Positions 1 through 6,699 of a stretch of DNA of 39,425 nucleotides are shown here, piece after piece. The stretch comes from Effusibacillus lacus. GTDB lineage: Bacteria > Bacillota > Bacilli > Tumebacillales > Effusibacillaceae. The stretch is taken from positions 1 to 39,425 of the forward strand of contig NZ_BDUF01000033.1 in the NCBI RefSeq assembly GCF_002335525.1. The letters run 5' to 3'. Below the pieces are notes generated by a model. The model did no database searches, was not told the origin of the DNA, and saw only the letters and a list, made by a program, of their open reading frames with translations. The translations under genes were made by a program, and so were the position numbers. Position 1 is the first letter of the stretch. Every line of letters starts with the position of its first letter.

Positions 1-100
1 TTTAGCCACCGGTTGCTTTTCAGCAGGCTTTAGCCTGAACAGCGACTTTCAGTCGCTCAGAGGAACCTACCGGCTTTAGCCGGTAGTCGTTCAGGTTTCC
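1..100. repeat. Array of hairpins; possible IS200/IS605-type end or structured RNA
   Basis: This stretch is almost entirely self-complementary. Perfect stems seen are 24-28/33-37 (5 bp, TTTA loop), 41-47/51-57 (7 bp, TTC loop) and 67-74/79-86 (8 bp, TTTA loop). The window opens inside what looks like a further hairpin with a TTTA loop (arm GCCACCGGTTGC). An outer 7-bp pairing of 34-40 with 89-95 would enclose the second and third hairpins as a three-way junction. Stems differ but the GGC-TTTA-GCC core recurs. Such hairpins are common at IS200/IS605 element ends and in their guide RNAs, but no tnpA or tnpB is visible here, so this identity is inference. Confidence 0.55.
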
Positions 101-782
101 AACGGTTATATTTTAGAAACGACCTGGGGTATCTTCGAATTCTTGCACCTTCTTTTTCGGCAAATGTCGGGAAAATCATCTCACCTAAACTTTCTACCGG
201 GCTCGATGATAGTAGTCTCTCTAATTTTTCACGATCAATCGTGTTCAGTATTTTCTTGATCATTTTATATTTATAGGTTTGGAATGGATTGGATGTTTTA
301 CAAAAATAGTTCGTTTCAAAAAATCGTTTCCATCGTTTCCAATCGTCAAACATCATTTTCGCCCCAGGGGACTTGGGTTTATCTTTGAGAGGATCGTATT
401 TAGTCCAATTCTGCCCTATAAAATCGTACCCCTTCATTTTTTCTTTCAGATATTTGTCGAATCCAGATTTGATAAACATGGTATCCGATTCCAAGTAAAC
501 CAAATAGTCATATTTCACCTTCTTTTCCTCCAGCCATCTTGCGACGTCATATAAAACTCGCCCTGTTTTTCTGTAAATTAATGGCCTGCTATACGGGCAT
601 AGCCTTACATTCTTGTACTTTTTACAAACTCTTTGGCCGAATTTTTTATTGGGTCCCCCGTTATATAAAACAATCATGTGATCTTTTCCTACGAAGTGAT
701 GAATATTTTTTACTTGATCAAGCACAGCATCTTCATTTTCGTGAGCCACTAATGAAAAGCATATCATAACTCTCGCCTCCAT
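57..782 (-). CDS. Putative GT-A-like glycosyltransferase, C-terminus altered
   Basis: A 241-residue soluble protein starting MEARVMICFSLVAHEN. An early Rossmann-like beta strand is followed by YLVYLESDTMF near residues 94-103, which resembles the acidic (DxD-type) nucleotide-sugar site of GT-A glycosyltransferases. The middle is rich in Lys, Trp and aromatic residues. No signal peptide or membrane segment is seen. It lies beside UDP-galactopyranose mutase on the same strand, which fits a role in surface polysaccharide synthesis. The last residues (LPAKAGRFL) are encoded by a hairpin of the adjacent repeat and the stop codon also lies in the repeat, so the native C-terminus may have been replaced. 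The exact family is not recognised. Confidence 0.6.
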   Translation of the reverse strand: MEARVMICFSLVAHENEDAVLDQVKNIHHFVGKDHMIVLYNGGPNKKFGQRVCKKYKNVRLCPYSRPLIYRKTGRVLYDVARWLEEKKVKYDYLVYLESDTMFIKSGFDKYLKEKMKGYDFIGQNWTKYDPLKDKPKSPGAKMMFDDWKRWKRFFETNYFCKTSNPFQTYKYKMIKKILNTIDREKLERLLSSSPVESLGEMIFPTFAEKEGARIRRYPRSFLKYNRWKPERLPAKAGRFL

Positions 783-785
783 GGA

Positions 786-995
786 TTAGACTTTGATGAA
801 CCACCCTGTTGCCTCTACGGCTTTAGAAAAATAATTATCGTCCAATTCCAAACCATATCCGGGAGCAAATGGAACTTGAACCAATCCAACCACCAACTTG
901 TAGCCAGAAGCGTCAAACCCAGGAAGCTTTACTTCATCCCATTCAATGAACAGAAAACGTTCCATTGCGTATGAAATGTGACATGTAAAAGATTT
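786..995 (-). pseudogene. C-terminal remnant of an enolase-superfamily (MR/MLE-like) enzyme
   Basis: Reading the minus strand, an open stretch begins just after a TGA at 996-998 and ends at TAA 786-788. It includes a 59-codon ORF from an ATG at 963-965. The translation contains FIEWDE, then VPFAPGYGLELDD and a C-terminal EATGWFIKV, which resembles the tail of mandelate racemase/muconate lactonizing enzymes (a conserved EW followed by P-x-APGxGLELDE). The in-frame residues before the ATG continue the resemblance, so the Met is probably internal and the rest of the gene is missing. It sits between two surface-sugar genes. The family call rests on motif memory only; a genuine 59-residue protein is possible but less likely. 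Confidence 0.4.
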
Positions 996-1032
996 TCAAA
1001 TGGATCTCTTACCCCTTCTATCGGGGAGTCGG

Positions 1033-2160
1033 TCAGACTCTTTTTTCCGCTATTTCTTTAAATAGAGTCAAAGCACGTGCTACCGCCTGATCCATATTGT
1101 AGTATTTGTAATCCGCCAGCCATCCGGCAAATAGCACACGATCCTTTATTTGTTCTGCCTCTTTTAAATAGAGGTTGTAGAGTTGTCGGTTTTCCGCGCG
1201 GGGAATTGGATAATAGGGATCAGTCTTCCCAGGATTATACTGTTGAGGGTATACAAAAGTAATCGTTGTTTTTGGAGAGATTTGACCGGTGAGGTGCTTT
1301 TGTTCAAGAATGCGAGTAAATTCATAATCATTAGGGTAATTAATGGTACCAGCCTCTTGGAAATATTCTTGGTTTTTTGTAACAAAATCAAAGTAAAGAC
1401 TTCGGTATGGAAGGAGGCCGTGTCTGTAATCGAAGAAGGCATCGATAGGGCCGGTGTAAATCATGCGCTTAAACTTGATTTCATCTATGACTTCGCGATA
1501 GTCCGTATTCAGGAGCAACTTGATATTGGGGTGGTTGAGCATTCGGCTGAAGAGTGCGGTGTAACTGGGCATAGGAATCCCTTGAAAAATGTCTTGGAAA
1601 TAACGGTTATCTCTGCTGATATAAACCGGTACCCGCGCCGTGACGGAGGCATCCAACTCTTCCGGCTTAAGTTCCCAATGTTTAAGGGTATAGCGATAGA
1701 ATACCTTTTGATAGATATATTCTGCCAAAAAACTAAGGTCCCCGCTTGCTTTTTCCCGAAGTTTCAGAATAGGTACCTTAACTCCAAAACCGAAGTGTTG
1801 GATAAGTAATTCCTCAAGCTTTTCCGCGTACTTTTTGGGGAAAAGAGTGTAAATAGAGTTAAGGTTAAATGGAACAGGGACTTTCTTGCCATCCACTACG
1901 ACAAGCACATGGTGAAAGTAGGGCCTCCATTCTGTAAATTGGGAAAGATAGTTCCAGACCATAGCTGAGTTTGTATGGAACGTGTGCGAACCGTATTTAT
2001 GGATCAAGATGCCTTCCTTATCATAGCAATCGTATGAATTACCGCCAATATGATCCCTTTTCTCTATCACTAACACCTTTTGGTCCAGTTGGGAAGCGAG
2101 TCGTTCGGCCAATGTTGCACCAGTGAATCCAGCCCCAATAACGACCCAATCTACCTTCAT
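1033..2160 (-). CDS. glf: UDP-galactopyranose mutase
   Basis: A 375-residue cytosolic flavoenzyme that interconverts UDP-galactopyranose and UDP-galactofuranose, supplying Galf for cell-surface glycans. The N-terminus has the FAD-binding VIGAGFTGATLAERL (residues 7-21), followed by VIEKRDHIGGNSYD typical of the family. Further on are GSHTFHTN and YRSLYFDF, and the C-terminal FAD motif lies around FAGWLADYKYYNMDQAV. Length is normal (about 370-390). A strong AAGGAGGG site lies 7-9 bases before the ATG. The neighbouring minus-strand glycosyltransferase-like gene lies downstream, separated by a gene remnant, so the two were probably part of one polysaccharide locus. No clear terminator follows the gene. 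Confidence 0.95.
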   Translation of the reverse strand: MKVDWVVIGAGFTGATLAERLASQLDQKVLVIEKRDHIGGNSYDCYDKEGILIHKYGSHTFHTNSAMVWNYLSQFTEWRPYFHHVLVVVDGKKVPVPFNLNSIYTLFPKKYAEKLEELLIQHFGFGVKVPILKLREKASGDLSFLAEYIYQKVFYRYTLKHWELKPEELDASVTARVPVYISRDNRYFQDIFQGIPMPSYTALFSRMLNHPNIKLLLNTDYREVIDEIKFKRMIYTGPIDAFFDYRHGLLPYRSLYFDFVTKNQEYFQEAGTINYPNDYEFTRILEQKHLTGQISPKTTITFVYPQQYNPGKTDPYYPIPRAENRQLYNLYLKEAEQIKDRVLFAGWLADYKYYNMDQAVARALTLFKEIAEKRV

Positions 2161-2331
2161 ATCTTTTTCCCTCCTTACAATTGGGTAGTTTGATTAGTTC
2201 ATACGACTCTGTATAGAACCCTTATCTATAGTATCCCTGATGGTTTTTATATGATTGTGCGTTAGTTGAAATTATTCAAAAAAGGTATACGCTGAGCCAA
2301 AATGATGAATAATAAGCTGGAACCAGCGTAA

Positions 2332-2511
2332 TGGGATCGTTGTGGGCGACAAGATTCACAAAGTTCTATTCGAGATAACGGGTTTTTGGAGTATACTGAA
2401 GAAGAACTTCGCCGTTGGCAAGTTCTCTTTTTTGCTTGGATCACTTGGCCGTGTGCGAGCTTTACTTCTGGGGCTATTGTGTTATTGTGGATCTCGGCTA
2501 AAAAAAGGTAG
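2332..2511 (+). pseudogene. Possible broken small membrane protein in the 2161-2589 gap
   Basis: The 429-base gap between glf and the next gene has no convincing intact ORF. One frame reads MMNNKLEPA from an ATG at 2302, meets TAA at 2329-2331, then continues open to TAG at 2509-2511. This second part ends with TEEELRRWQ followed by one hydrophobic helix (VLFFAWITW through IVLLWIS) and a basic tail AKKR, which looks like a genuine single-pass membrane protein. A TTG at 2386 could start a 41-residue product, but its ribosome-binding site is weak. Either a nonsense-interrupted gene or a coincidence; competing ORFs on both strands overlap it. Confidence 0.25.
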
Positions 2512-2589
2512 CTCATCTAAGTCTAAACTTTTAGATCGCTGCCAAATCTAAAACAGCAAATTTTATCCAAGAAGAGGAGAAGTTGTATC

Positions 2590-2877
2590 ATGTCACTCGG
2601 GAAATCCGTCTTGTGCTGCAAATGTTCCGGTCATGTGGAAGGCGGTCACGCAATGTGCGATACCTGTTTTGCCGATTTACGGGATCAGGCTTTTGAGCGA
2701 CTTATACAGTTGGATGCCCTATCCGAACTGCCTGTTTCCATTAAAGAAATTCGGGAACGTTTGCAGGCTGGTATTGTTGTCCTGGATATGGATCCGGAAG
2801 TAGAGGCTCTGCGGACCAAGGCTGCCAAATATTTGCTGGCAAGGGATTTTCCGCGGCATTATAAGTTTAAAGGCTAA
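2590..2877 (+). CDS. Small CxxC zinc-ribbon-like protein of unknown function
   Basis: A 95-residue protein preceded by a GAAGAGGAGAAG site. Two Cys pairs near the N-terminus (CCKC at about residues 9-12 and CDTC at about 23-26) are spaced as in a small zinc ribbon. The rest is predicted helical and charged, ending FPRHYKFKG. No signal peptide or membrane segment is visible. It lies 24 bases upstream of the selenocysteine peroxiredoxin and is probably co-transcribed with it, which hints at a link to redox or thiol stress, but that is only context. I do not recognise a named family. Confidence 0.7.
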   Translation: MSLGKSVLCCKCSGHVEGGHAMCDTCFADLRDQAFERLIQLDALSELPVSIKEIRERLQAGIVVLDMDPEVEALRTKAAKYLLARDFPRHYKFKG

Positions 2878-2901
2878 GTTCAATACATAGGAGGGTTTGT
2901 T

Positions 2902-3369
2902 ATGGGCTTGGTTCGGGAAGGACAAGCTGCTCCCGATATTGCCGTTCCGGCAACCAATGGAGAGCGGATTTCCGTCAGTGATTATCGAGGCAAGATTGTG
3001 GTACTGTACTTCTATCCAAAAGACGCTACACCCGGCTGAACCAACGAAGCCTTGGATTTCAAGGCTCATCTTCAAGGGTTTGAAGATGCGGGTGCAGTGA
3101 TTCTTGGGGTTAGTCCCGATTCAATCAAATCACATGAAAAGTTTATTGCCAAGCATGAATTGCCGTTTGCTCTGTTGTCGGATGAAGAACACAAATTGGC
3201 GGAAGCATACGGCGTCTGGGTTGAAAAAAACATGTACGGGAAGAAGTACATGGGCATCGAACGGAGCACTTTTGTGATCGACAGGGAAGGGATCATTCGC
3301 AAGATTTATCCGAAAGTGAAAGTGAAAGGGCACGCAGAAGAAGTATTGGAGTTTGTCAAAACATTGTAA
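2902..3369 (+). CDS. Selenocysteine peroxiredoxin (Bcp/AhpC-TSA type), UGA recoded at codon 46
   Basis: A thioredoxin-fold peroxiredoxin of 155 residues that reduces hydroperoxides in the cytosol. The reading frame runs from an ATG behind GGAGGG through an in-frame TGA at 3037-3039 to TAA at 3367-3369. The TGA falls exactly at the peroxidatic position: YFYPKDATPG-U-TNEALDF, where Bcp proteins have TPGCT. The usual resolving Cys five residues later is Leu, so this would be a one-Sec enzyme using an external thiol. Downstream VILGVSPDS, FALLSDEEH, AYGVW and ERSTFVID are standard family blocks, so the 3' part is clearly coding. Conventional annotation would wrongly start it at 3052. A hairpin pair follows the TGA (see SECIS entry). 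Confidence 0.9.
3048..3088 (+). promoter_or_regulatory. Bacterial SECIS-like hairpins of the peroxiredoxin
   Basis: Two perfect stems follow the TGA at 3037-3039. The first pairs 3048-3054 with 3060-3066 (7 bp, loop GATTT). The second pairs 3067-3074 with 3081-3088 (8 bp, loop AGGGTT). Bacterial SECIS elements are hairpins just downstream of the UGA with a G-rich apical loop, recognised by SelB. The second loop starts 36 bases after the UGA, towards the far end of the usual spacing; the first starts 16 bases after it. Which one SelB uses cannot be told by eye. Confidence 0.65.
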
Positions 3370-3373
3370 AAAA

Positions 3374-3403
3374 GGTCGGGGAATCATGATCCCCGATCTT
3401 TGT
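3374..3403 (+). terminator. Rho-independent terminator after the peroxiredoxin
   Basis: GGTCGGGGA (3374-3382) pairs with TCCCCGATC (3390-3398), 9 bp with one G-T pair, followed by a short T-rich run. It separates the peroxiredoxin transcript from the CstR-type operon. Confidence 0.75.
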
Positions 3404-3425
3404 CATACTTGATTTGAAATTACTA

Positions 3426-3469
3426 TTGACAGGGAATCGTTTTAAAATATATTATACCCCTAAGGGTAT
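3426..3469 (+). promoter_or_regulatory. SigA-like promoter overlapped by CstR-type operator 1
   Basis: TTGACA at 3426-3431 is followed, 17-18 bases on, by TATTAT-like -10 sequence. The 16-bp inverted repeat ATACCCCTAAGGGTAT (3454-3469) overlaps the end of the -10 region. CstR/CsoR-family repressors bind GC-centred inverted repeats flanked by ATAC/GTAT halves, and the downstream genes are classical CstR targets. Repression relieved by persulfides is inferred. The same 16-bp pattern recurs at 3530, 6650 and 32318. Confidence 0.75.
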
Positions 3470-3489
3470 AAACCTGCAGACCGGGGTTT

Positions 3490-3545
3490 CTGGTCATTCA
3501 TGACCGGCTTCTTTTTAAAACACAAAAACATACCCCATCAGGTAT
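3490..3545 (+). promoter_or_regulatory. Leader hairpin with T-run and second CstR-type operator
   Basis: In the leader of the exporter gene, CTGGTCA (3490-3496) pairs with TGACCGG (3501-3507), followed by CTTCTTTTT, which resembles an attenuator. GACC just upstream can pair alternatively with GGTC inside this stem. Fourteen bases further on lies ATACCCCATCAGGTAT (3530-3545), a less symmetric copy of operator 1. A roadblock or second promoter site is possible. Confidence 0.45.
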
Positions 3546-3581
3546 ATTGGCCCAAAAAACATTGTCGAAAGGGGGGAGAAG

Positions 3582-4364
3582 ATGGACTATGGATTGATTG
3601 CAACATTATTCGTGATAGGGTTTATCGGCTCGTTTATTTCGGGGCTTGTGGGGATCGGGGGTTCCATCATCAAATATCCGATGCTGTTATACATTCCCCC
3701 TGCTCTGGGATTCGCCGCTTATACAGCCCATGAGGTAGCGGGGATCAGCGCGGTGCAGGTTTTTTTCGCTACCCTGTCGGGTGTCCTGGCTTTGCGAAAT
3801 GAAAAGGTAATGAACTATAAGCTTGTGGCGTATATGGGAGTGGCCATTATCATCGGCAGTTTCGCCGGCGGCTACGGCGGGAAATTTCTGTCGGGGGAAA
3901 CGATCAGTTTTGTTTATGCGGTATTGGCCACTATTGCTGCTGCCATGATGTTTGTACCGAAAAAGGGGTTGGATGACGTACCGCTTGAGCAGGTGGATTT
4001 CAACCGTACGATTGCCACTGTTTCCGCTCTTGTCGTAGGCGTCGCTTCCGGTATTGTAGGCGCAGCAGGGGCGTTTATCCTTGTGCCCATTATGCTGCTC
4101 ATTTTAAAGATACCGACCCGGATGACCATAGCATCCTCGCTTGCAATCACGTTTCTGTCATCCATCGGTTCAACGGCAGGTAAAGTAATGGCGGGCGACG
4201 TTCTTTTCTGGCCTTCCGCAATCATGGTAATTGCCAGTGTACTGGCTGCACCGGCGGGAGCAAAACTTGGCACCAGGGTCAACACGAAAGTTCTTCAAGG
4301 AATTCTCGCCGTTTTGATTCTTGGGACAGCATTAAAAATCTGGTTCGAAATTGCAACGAAATAA
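3582..4364 (+). CDS. TauE/SafE-family sulfite/sulfonate exporter
   Basis: A 260-residue integral membrane protein with about eight hydrophobic segments arranged as two repeats, each opening with the family signature: FISGLVGIGGSIIKYPML (residues ~18-35) and GVASGIVGAAGAFILVPIML in the second half. TauE/SafE proteins are thought to export sulfite or related small sulfur oxyanions across the cytoplasmic membrane. It heads an operon of sulfane-sulfur enzymes under a CstR-type operator, so it most likely removes sulfite or thiosulfate made by the downstream persulfide dioxygenase and rhodaneses. This parallels the tauE gene of staphylococcal cst operons. The start follows a strong AAAGGGGGGAG site. 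Confidence 0.9.
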   Translation: MDYGLIATLFVIGFIGSFISGLVGIGGSIIKYPMLLYIPPALGFAAYTAHEVAGISAVQVFFATLSGVLALRNEKVMNYKLVAYMGVAIIIGSFAGGYGGKFLSGETISFVYAVLATIAAAMMFVPKKGLDDVPLEQVDFNRTIATVSALVVGVASGIVGAAGAFILVPIMLLILKIPTRMTIASSLAITFLSSIGSTAGKVMAGDVLFWPSAIMVIASVLAAPAGAKLGTRVNTKVLQGILAVLILGTALKIWFEIATK

Positions 4365-4374
4365 GGAGGACATT

Positions 4375-4947
4375 ATGAGTATTTTCACAGTCGACAAATC
4401 AATTGATTGCAAGGGACTTTCCTGTCCAATGCCCATTGTCCGCACCAAAAAAGCAATTGAAGAAATCACACCGGGGCAGGTACTTGAAGTGACAGCCACT
4501 GATCCGGGGTCGGTAGCGGATATCAGGAGTTGGGCTGACCGAACAGGCCATCAATATCTGGGAACGATTCAGGAAGACGGTGCTTTCAAGCATTACGTCC
4601 GTAAGTCGGACCCGAAAGAAGAAAAACCGGAACAAAAGTATCCGCATGTCATTACCAATGATGAATTACGGCAACAATTGAGCAGCAACCCGATTGTGAT
4701 TGATGTGCGCGAACCCGCAGAGTATGCGTTTGGACACATTCCAGGGGCAAAGTCGATTCCCTTCGGGAAACTGGAAGAAAGAATTGAAGAATTGCGCGGT
4801 TATGCTGACCGGGAAATCTATGTAGTGTGCCGTACGGGCAACCGCAGCGACACAGCTTGTCAGATTCTGAACGAAAAAGGATTCGCCAAAGTGAAAAATG
4901 TCGTCCCCGGAATGTCCCAATGGGACGGCCCGGTCAGTAAAATTTAA
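4375..4947 (+). CDS. TusA-rhodanese fusion sulfurtransferase
   Basis: A 190-residue two-domain cytosolic protein. Residues ~1-75 are a TusA (SirA-like) domain with the sulfur-carrying Cys in CKGLSCPMPIVRTKKAI. Residues ~95-190 are a rhodanese domain with active-site loop VVCRTGNRSDTA. It should receive sulfane sulfur on the rhodanese Cys and pass it to the TusA Cys or to acceptors. This architecture matches CstA-like proteins of staphylococcal cst operons, though it lacks a clear DsrE domain, which is encoded separately at 6118. The start is the ATG at 4375 behind AAGGAGGA. It lies 10 bases after the exporter gene. Confidence 0.9.
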   Translation: MSIFTVDKSIDCKGLSCPMPIVRTKKAIEEITPGQVLEVTATDPGSVADIRSWADRTGHQYLGTIQEDGAFKHYVRKSDPKEEKPEQKYPHVITNDELRQQLSSNPIVIDVREPAEYAFGHIPGAKSIPFGKLEERIEELRGYADREIYVVCRTGNRSDTACQILNEKGFAKVKNVVPGMSQWDGPVSKI

Positions 4948-4970
4948 TCTTTCTTAAAGAGGTGTTTTGA

Positions 4971-6101
4971 ATGGCAATCGCAATGATCAATGCAAAAGAA
5001 CTGTATGAAAAAATAAATGCGGGCCCCCTGTTCATTCTGGATGTCCGCAATCCGGAGGAATACAACGATTGGAAAATTGAGCACAAAAATGTATCTTCGA
5101 TCAATATTCCCTATTTTGACTTTCTCGAAGACAACGAAGACAATTACAAAGATCTTCCGAAGGATCGTGAAATTGTCGTGATCTGCGCCAAAGGCGGCGG
5201 CGCCGAAATGGTGGCGGAGCTGCTTGATGAAAGAGGGTTCACGGTAAGCTATCTGGGGCTCGGCATGATTGAATGGAGCCAATTCTACCATCCTGTCACA
5301 GTGGCTGCCAAAGACAACATGAAATTGATTCAAATCAATCGTGTGGCAAAAGGTTGCCTTTCCTACATGATCATCTCGGACGGTCAGGCCATGGTAGTGG
5401 ATCCGGGACGGCACACGGAAGAATATCTGAAAATCGCGGAACAAGAAAACGCAAAGATTGTCGATATCATGGACACCCACTGCCATGCGGACCATATTTC
5501 CGGGGGGCCGGAGATCAGCCATAAAACGAGTGGCACTTACTATATCTCTACCGGAGAATTGCAAGGCGCTGATCTTCCACATGAACCGCTTGAAAAGTAC
5601 GATTCGATCAAAGTGGGCTCTGTGGACGTAAAAGTCCTGGCGGTTCCGACCCCGGGACATACGCCGGGCAGCACCTCCTTCCTGATCAATGACAAGTACC
5701 TGTTGTCGGGAGACACGGTGTTTGTCGGGGGGCTTGGCCGCCCTGACCTGGGAGGCAAGGCCCGCGAGTGGGCACAATCCCTGTATGATACTGTGTTCAA
5801 AAAGTTGGCCGACCTGCCGGACTCAGTAATGGTGCTGCCTTCCCATTACGCAAGCCCTTCGGAAGTCAACGATAACGGCTATGTAGGTGCCCTTCTGGGA
5901 GAGATCCGCAAAAATAACGAAATCATGCGGACCGAAAACCGGGCCGAGTTTACCGAAATGGTTGTGGCTACCGCCGGTCAGTCCACTCCGCCCAATTTTG
6001 AAGAAATCCTGCAAATCAACATCGGAGCGGTTGAAGTGACTCCCGATAAAGCTGCGGAACTGGAGATCGGACCCAACCGCTGCGCTGTCCACCATGCTTA
6101 A
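4971..6101 (+). CDS. Rhodanese-metallo-beta-lactamase persulfide dioxygenase (CstB/ETHE1-like)
   Basis: A 376-residue cytosolic enzyme. Residues ~1-105 form a rhodanese-like domain with FILDVRNPEEY and a loop VVICAKGGGAEMVA containing the candidate Cys. Residues ~115-340 form a metallo-beta-lactamase fold with THCHADHISGG (iron ligands), PTPGHTPGST, SGDTVFVGGLGRPDL and LPSHYASPSE, typical of ETHE1-class persulfide dioxygenases. It should oxidise low-molecular-weight persulfides to sulfite and thiosulfate. In staphylococcal CstB the dioxygenase domain comes first; here the rhodanese-like part is N-terminal. The C-terminal tail ends NRCAVHHA. It lies 23 bases after the TusA-rhodanese gene, preceded by AAAGAGGTG. 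Confidence 0.9.
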   Translation: MAIAMINAKELYEKINAGPLFILDVRNPEEYNDWKIEHKNVSSINIPYFDFLEDNEDNYKDLPKDREIVVICAKGGGAEMVAELLDERGFTVSYLGLGMIEWSQFYHPVTVAAKDNMKLIQINRVAKGCLSYMIISDGQAMVVDPGRHTEEYLKIAEQENAKIVDIMDTHCHADHISGGPEISHKTSGTYYISTGELQGADLPHEPLEKYDSIKVGSVDVKVLAVPTPGHTPGSTSFLINDKYLLSGDTVFVGGLGRPDLGGKAREWAQSLYDTVFKKLADLPDSVMVLPSHYASPSEVNDNGYVGALLGEIRKNNEIMRTENRAEFTEMVVATAGQSTPPNFEEILQINIGAVEVTPDKAAELEIGPNRCAVHHA

Positions 6102-6117
6102 ACGAGGGGAGAAACCT

Positions 6118-6591
6118 ATGTCGGATAAAAGCACAATCATTGTATTCAGCGGAGACCTGGACAAAGCCATTGCCAGTTTCATTATCGCCACCGGAGCGGC
6201 AGCCATGGGCAAGCAGGTTACCATGTTCTTCACTTTCTGGGGACTGAATATCCTTCGCAAGGACCAATATGTGCCCACCAAGAAAAGCTTCCTGGAAAAC
6301 ATGTTTGCAAAGATGATGCCCCGCGGTCCGGAAAAATTGGGGATTTCCAAAATGAATTTCGGTGGAATCGGAGCCAAAATGATGAGGTACATCATGCGCA
6401 AGAAAAACATCGCTTCCCTGGCCGAGCTGATGCAAACCGCAAAAGAGCTGGACGTGAAGATCATTGCGTGCGCCATGTCCATGGACGTTCTGGGGATCAA
6501 AGAGGAAGAACTGATCGATGGAATTGAATATGCGGGTGTGGCCACCTATCTGGCCGAGGCGGATGAAAGCAATCACAATTTGTTTATCTGA
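6118..6591 (+). CDS. DsrE/DsrF/DrsH-like sulfur carrier protein
   Basis: A 157-residue protein of the DsrE/DsrF-like (peroxiredoxin-family labelled) group. Typical blocks are the N-terminal STIIVFSGDLDKAIASFIIA, then VTMFFTFWGLNILRK, and the conserved Cys in KIIACAMSMDVLGIKEEEL near residue 125, the sulfur-binding position. Such proteins accept and relay sulfane sulfur with TusA and rhodanese partners. It is the last gene of the exporter operon, starting 16 bases after the dioxygenase behind GAGGGGAG. The ATG at 6118 is preferred to an upstream ATG that overlaps the preceding gene. A helix-rich MFAKMMPRGPEKLGISKM segment suggests surface or membrane contacts. Confidence 0.9.
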   Translation: MSDKSTIIVFSGDLDKAIASFIIATGAAAMGKQVTMFFTFWGLNILRKDQYVPTKKSFLENMFAKMMPRGPEKLGISKMNFGGIGAKMMRYIMRKKNIASLAELMQTAKELDVKIIACAMSMDVLGIKEEELIDGIEYAGVATYLAEADESNHNLFI

Positions 6592-6645
6592 TCGCAACAG
6601 TAAGGTCTTATCAACTGGGTGTACTTCCCTAAAAATGATTAATGG

Positions 6646-6665
6646 TATAATACGCATAGGGGTAT
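6646..6665 (+). promoter_or_regulatory. -10 element with CstR-type operator 3
   Basis: TATAAT (6646-6651) overlaps the 16-bp inverted repeat ATACGCATAGGGGTAT (6650-6665). No good -35 is visible 17 bases upstream. The repeat has the same length and outer halves as those at 3454 and 32318, suggesting the DUF302-HesB pair belongs to the same persulfide-responsive regulon. Confidence 0.6.
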
Positions 6666-6699
6666 AATTAAAAAGCAACTACAGATTGGAGGAGACCGT

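Noticed and set aside
24-95. CRISPR array
   Set aside because: The hairpins differ in sequence and are not separated by regular spacers.
2262-2516. 84-codon minus-strand ORF
   Set aside because: Low-complexity composition, no start signal and no recognisable domain; it shadows the plus-strand membrane-helix frame.
3037-3039. The in-frame TGA as a nonsense mutation or sequencing error
   Set aside because: The same event occurs in three genes, each exactly at a functional Cys codon, each followed by a hairpin with suitable spacing, with intact coding sequence downstream.
3500-3733. 77-codon plus-strand ORF overlapping the exporter start
   Set aside because: It has no ribosome-binding site, begins inside the leader hairpin and overlaps a well-supported membrane protein gene in another frame.
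4944-5777. 277-codon minus-strand ORF opposite the persulfide dioxygenase
   Set aside because: Antisense shadow of a gene with clear catalytic motifs.
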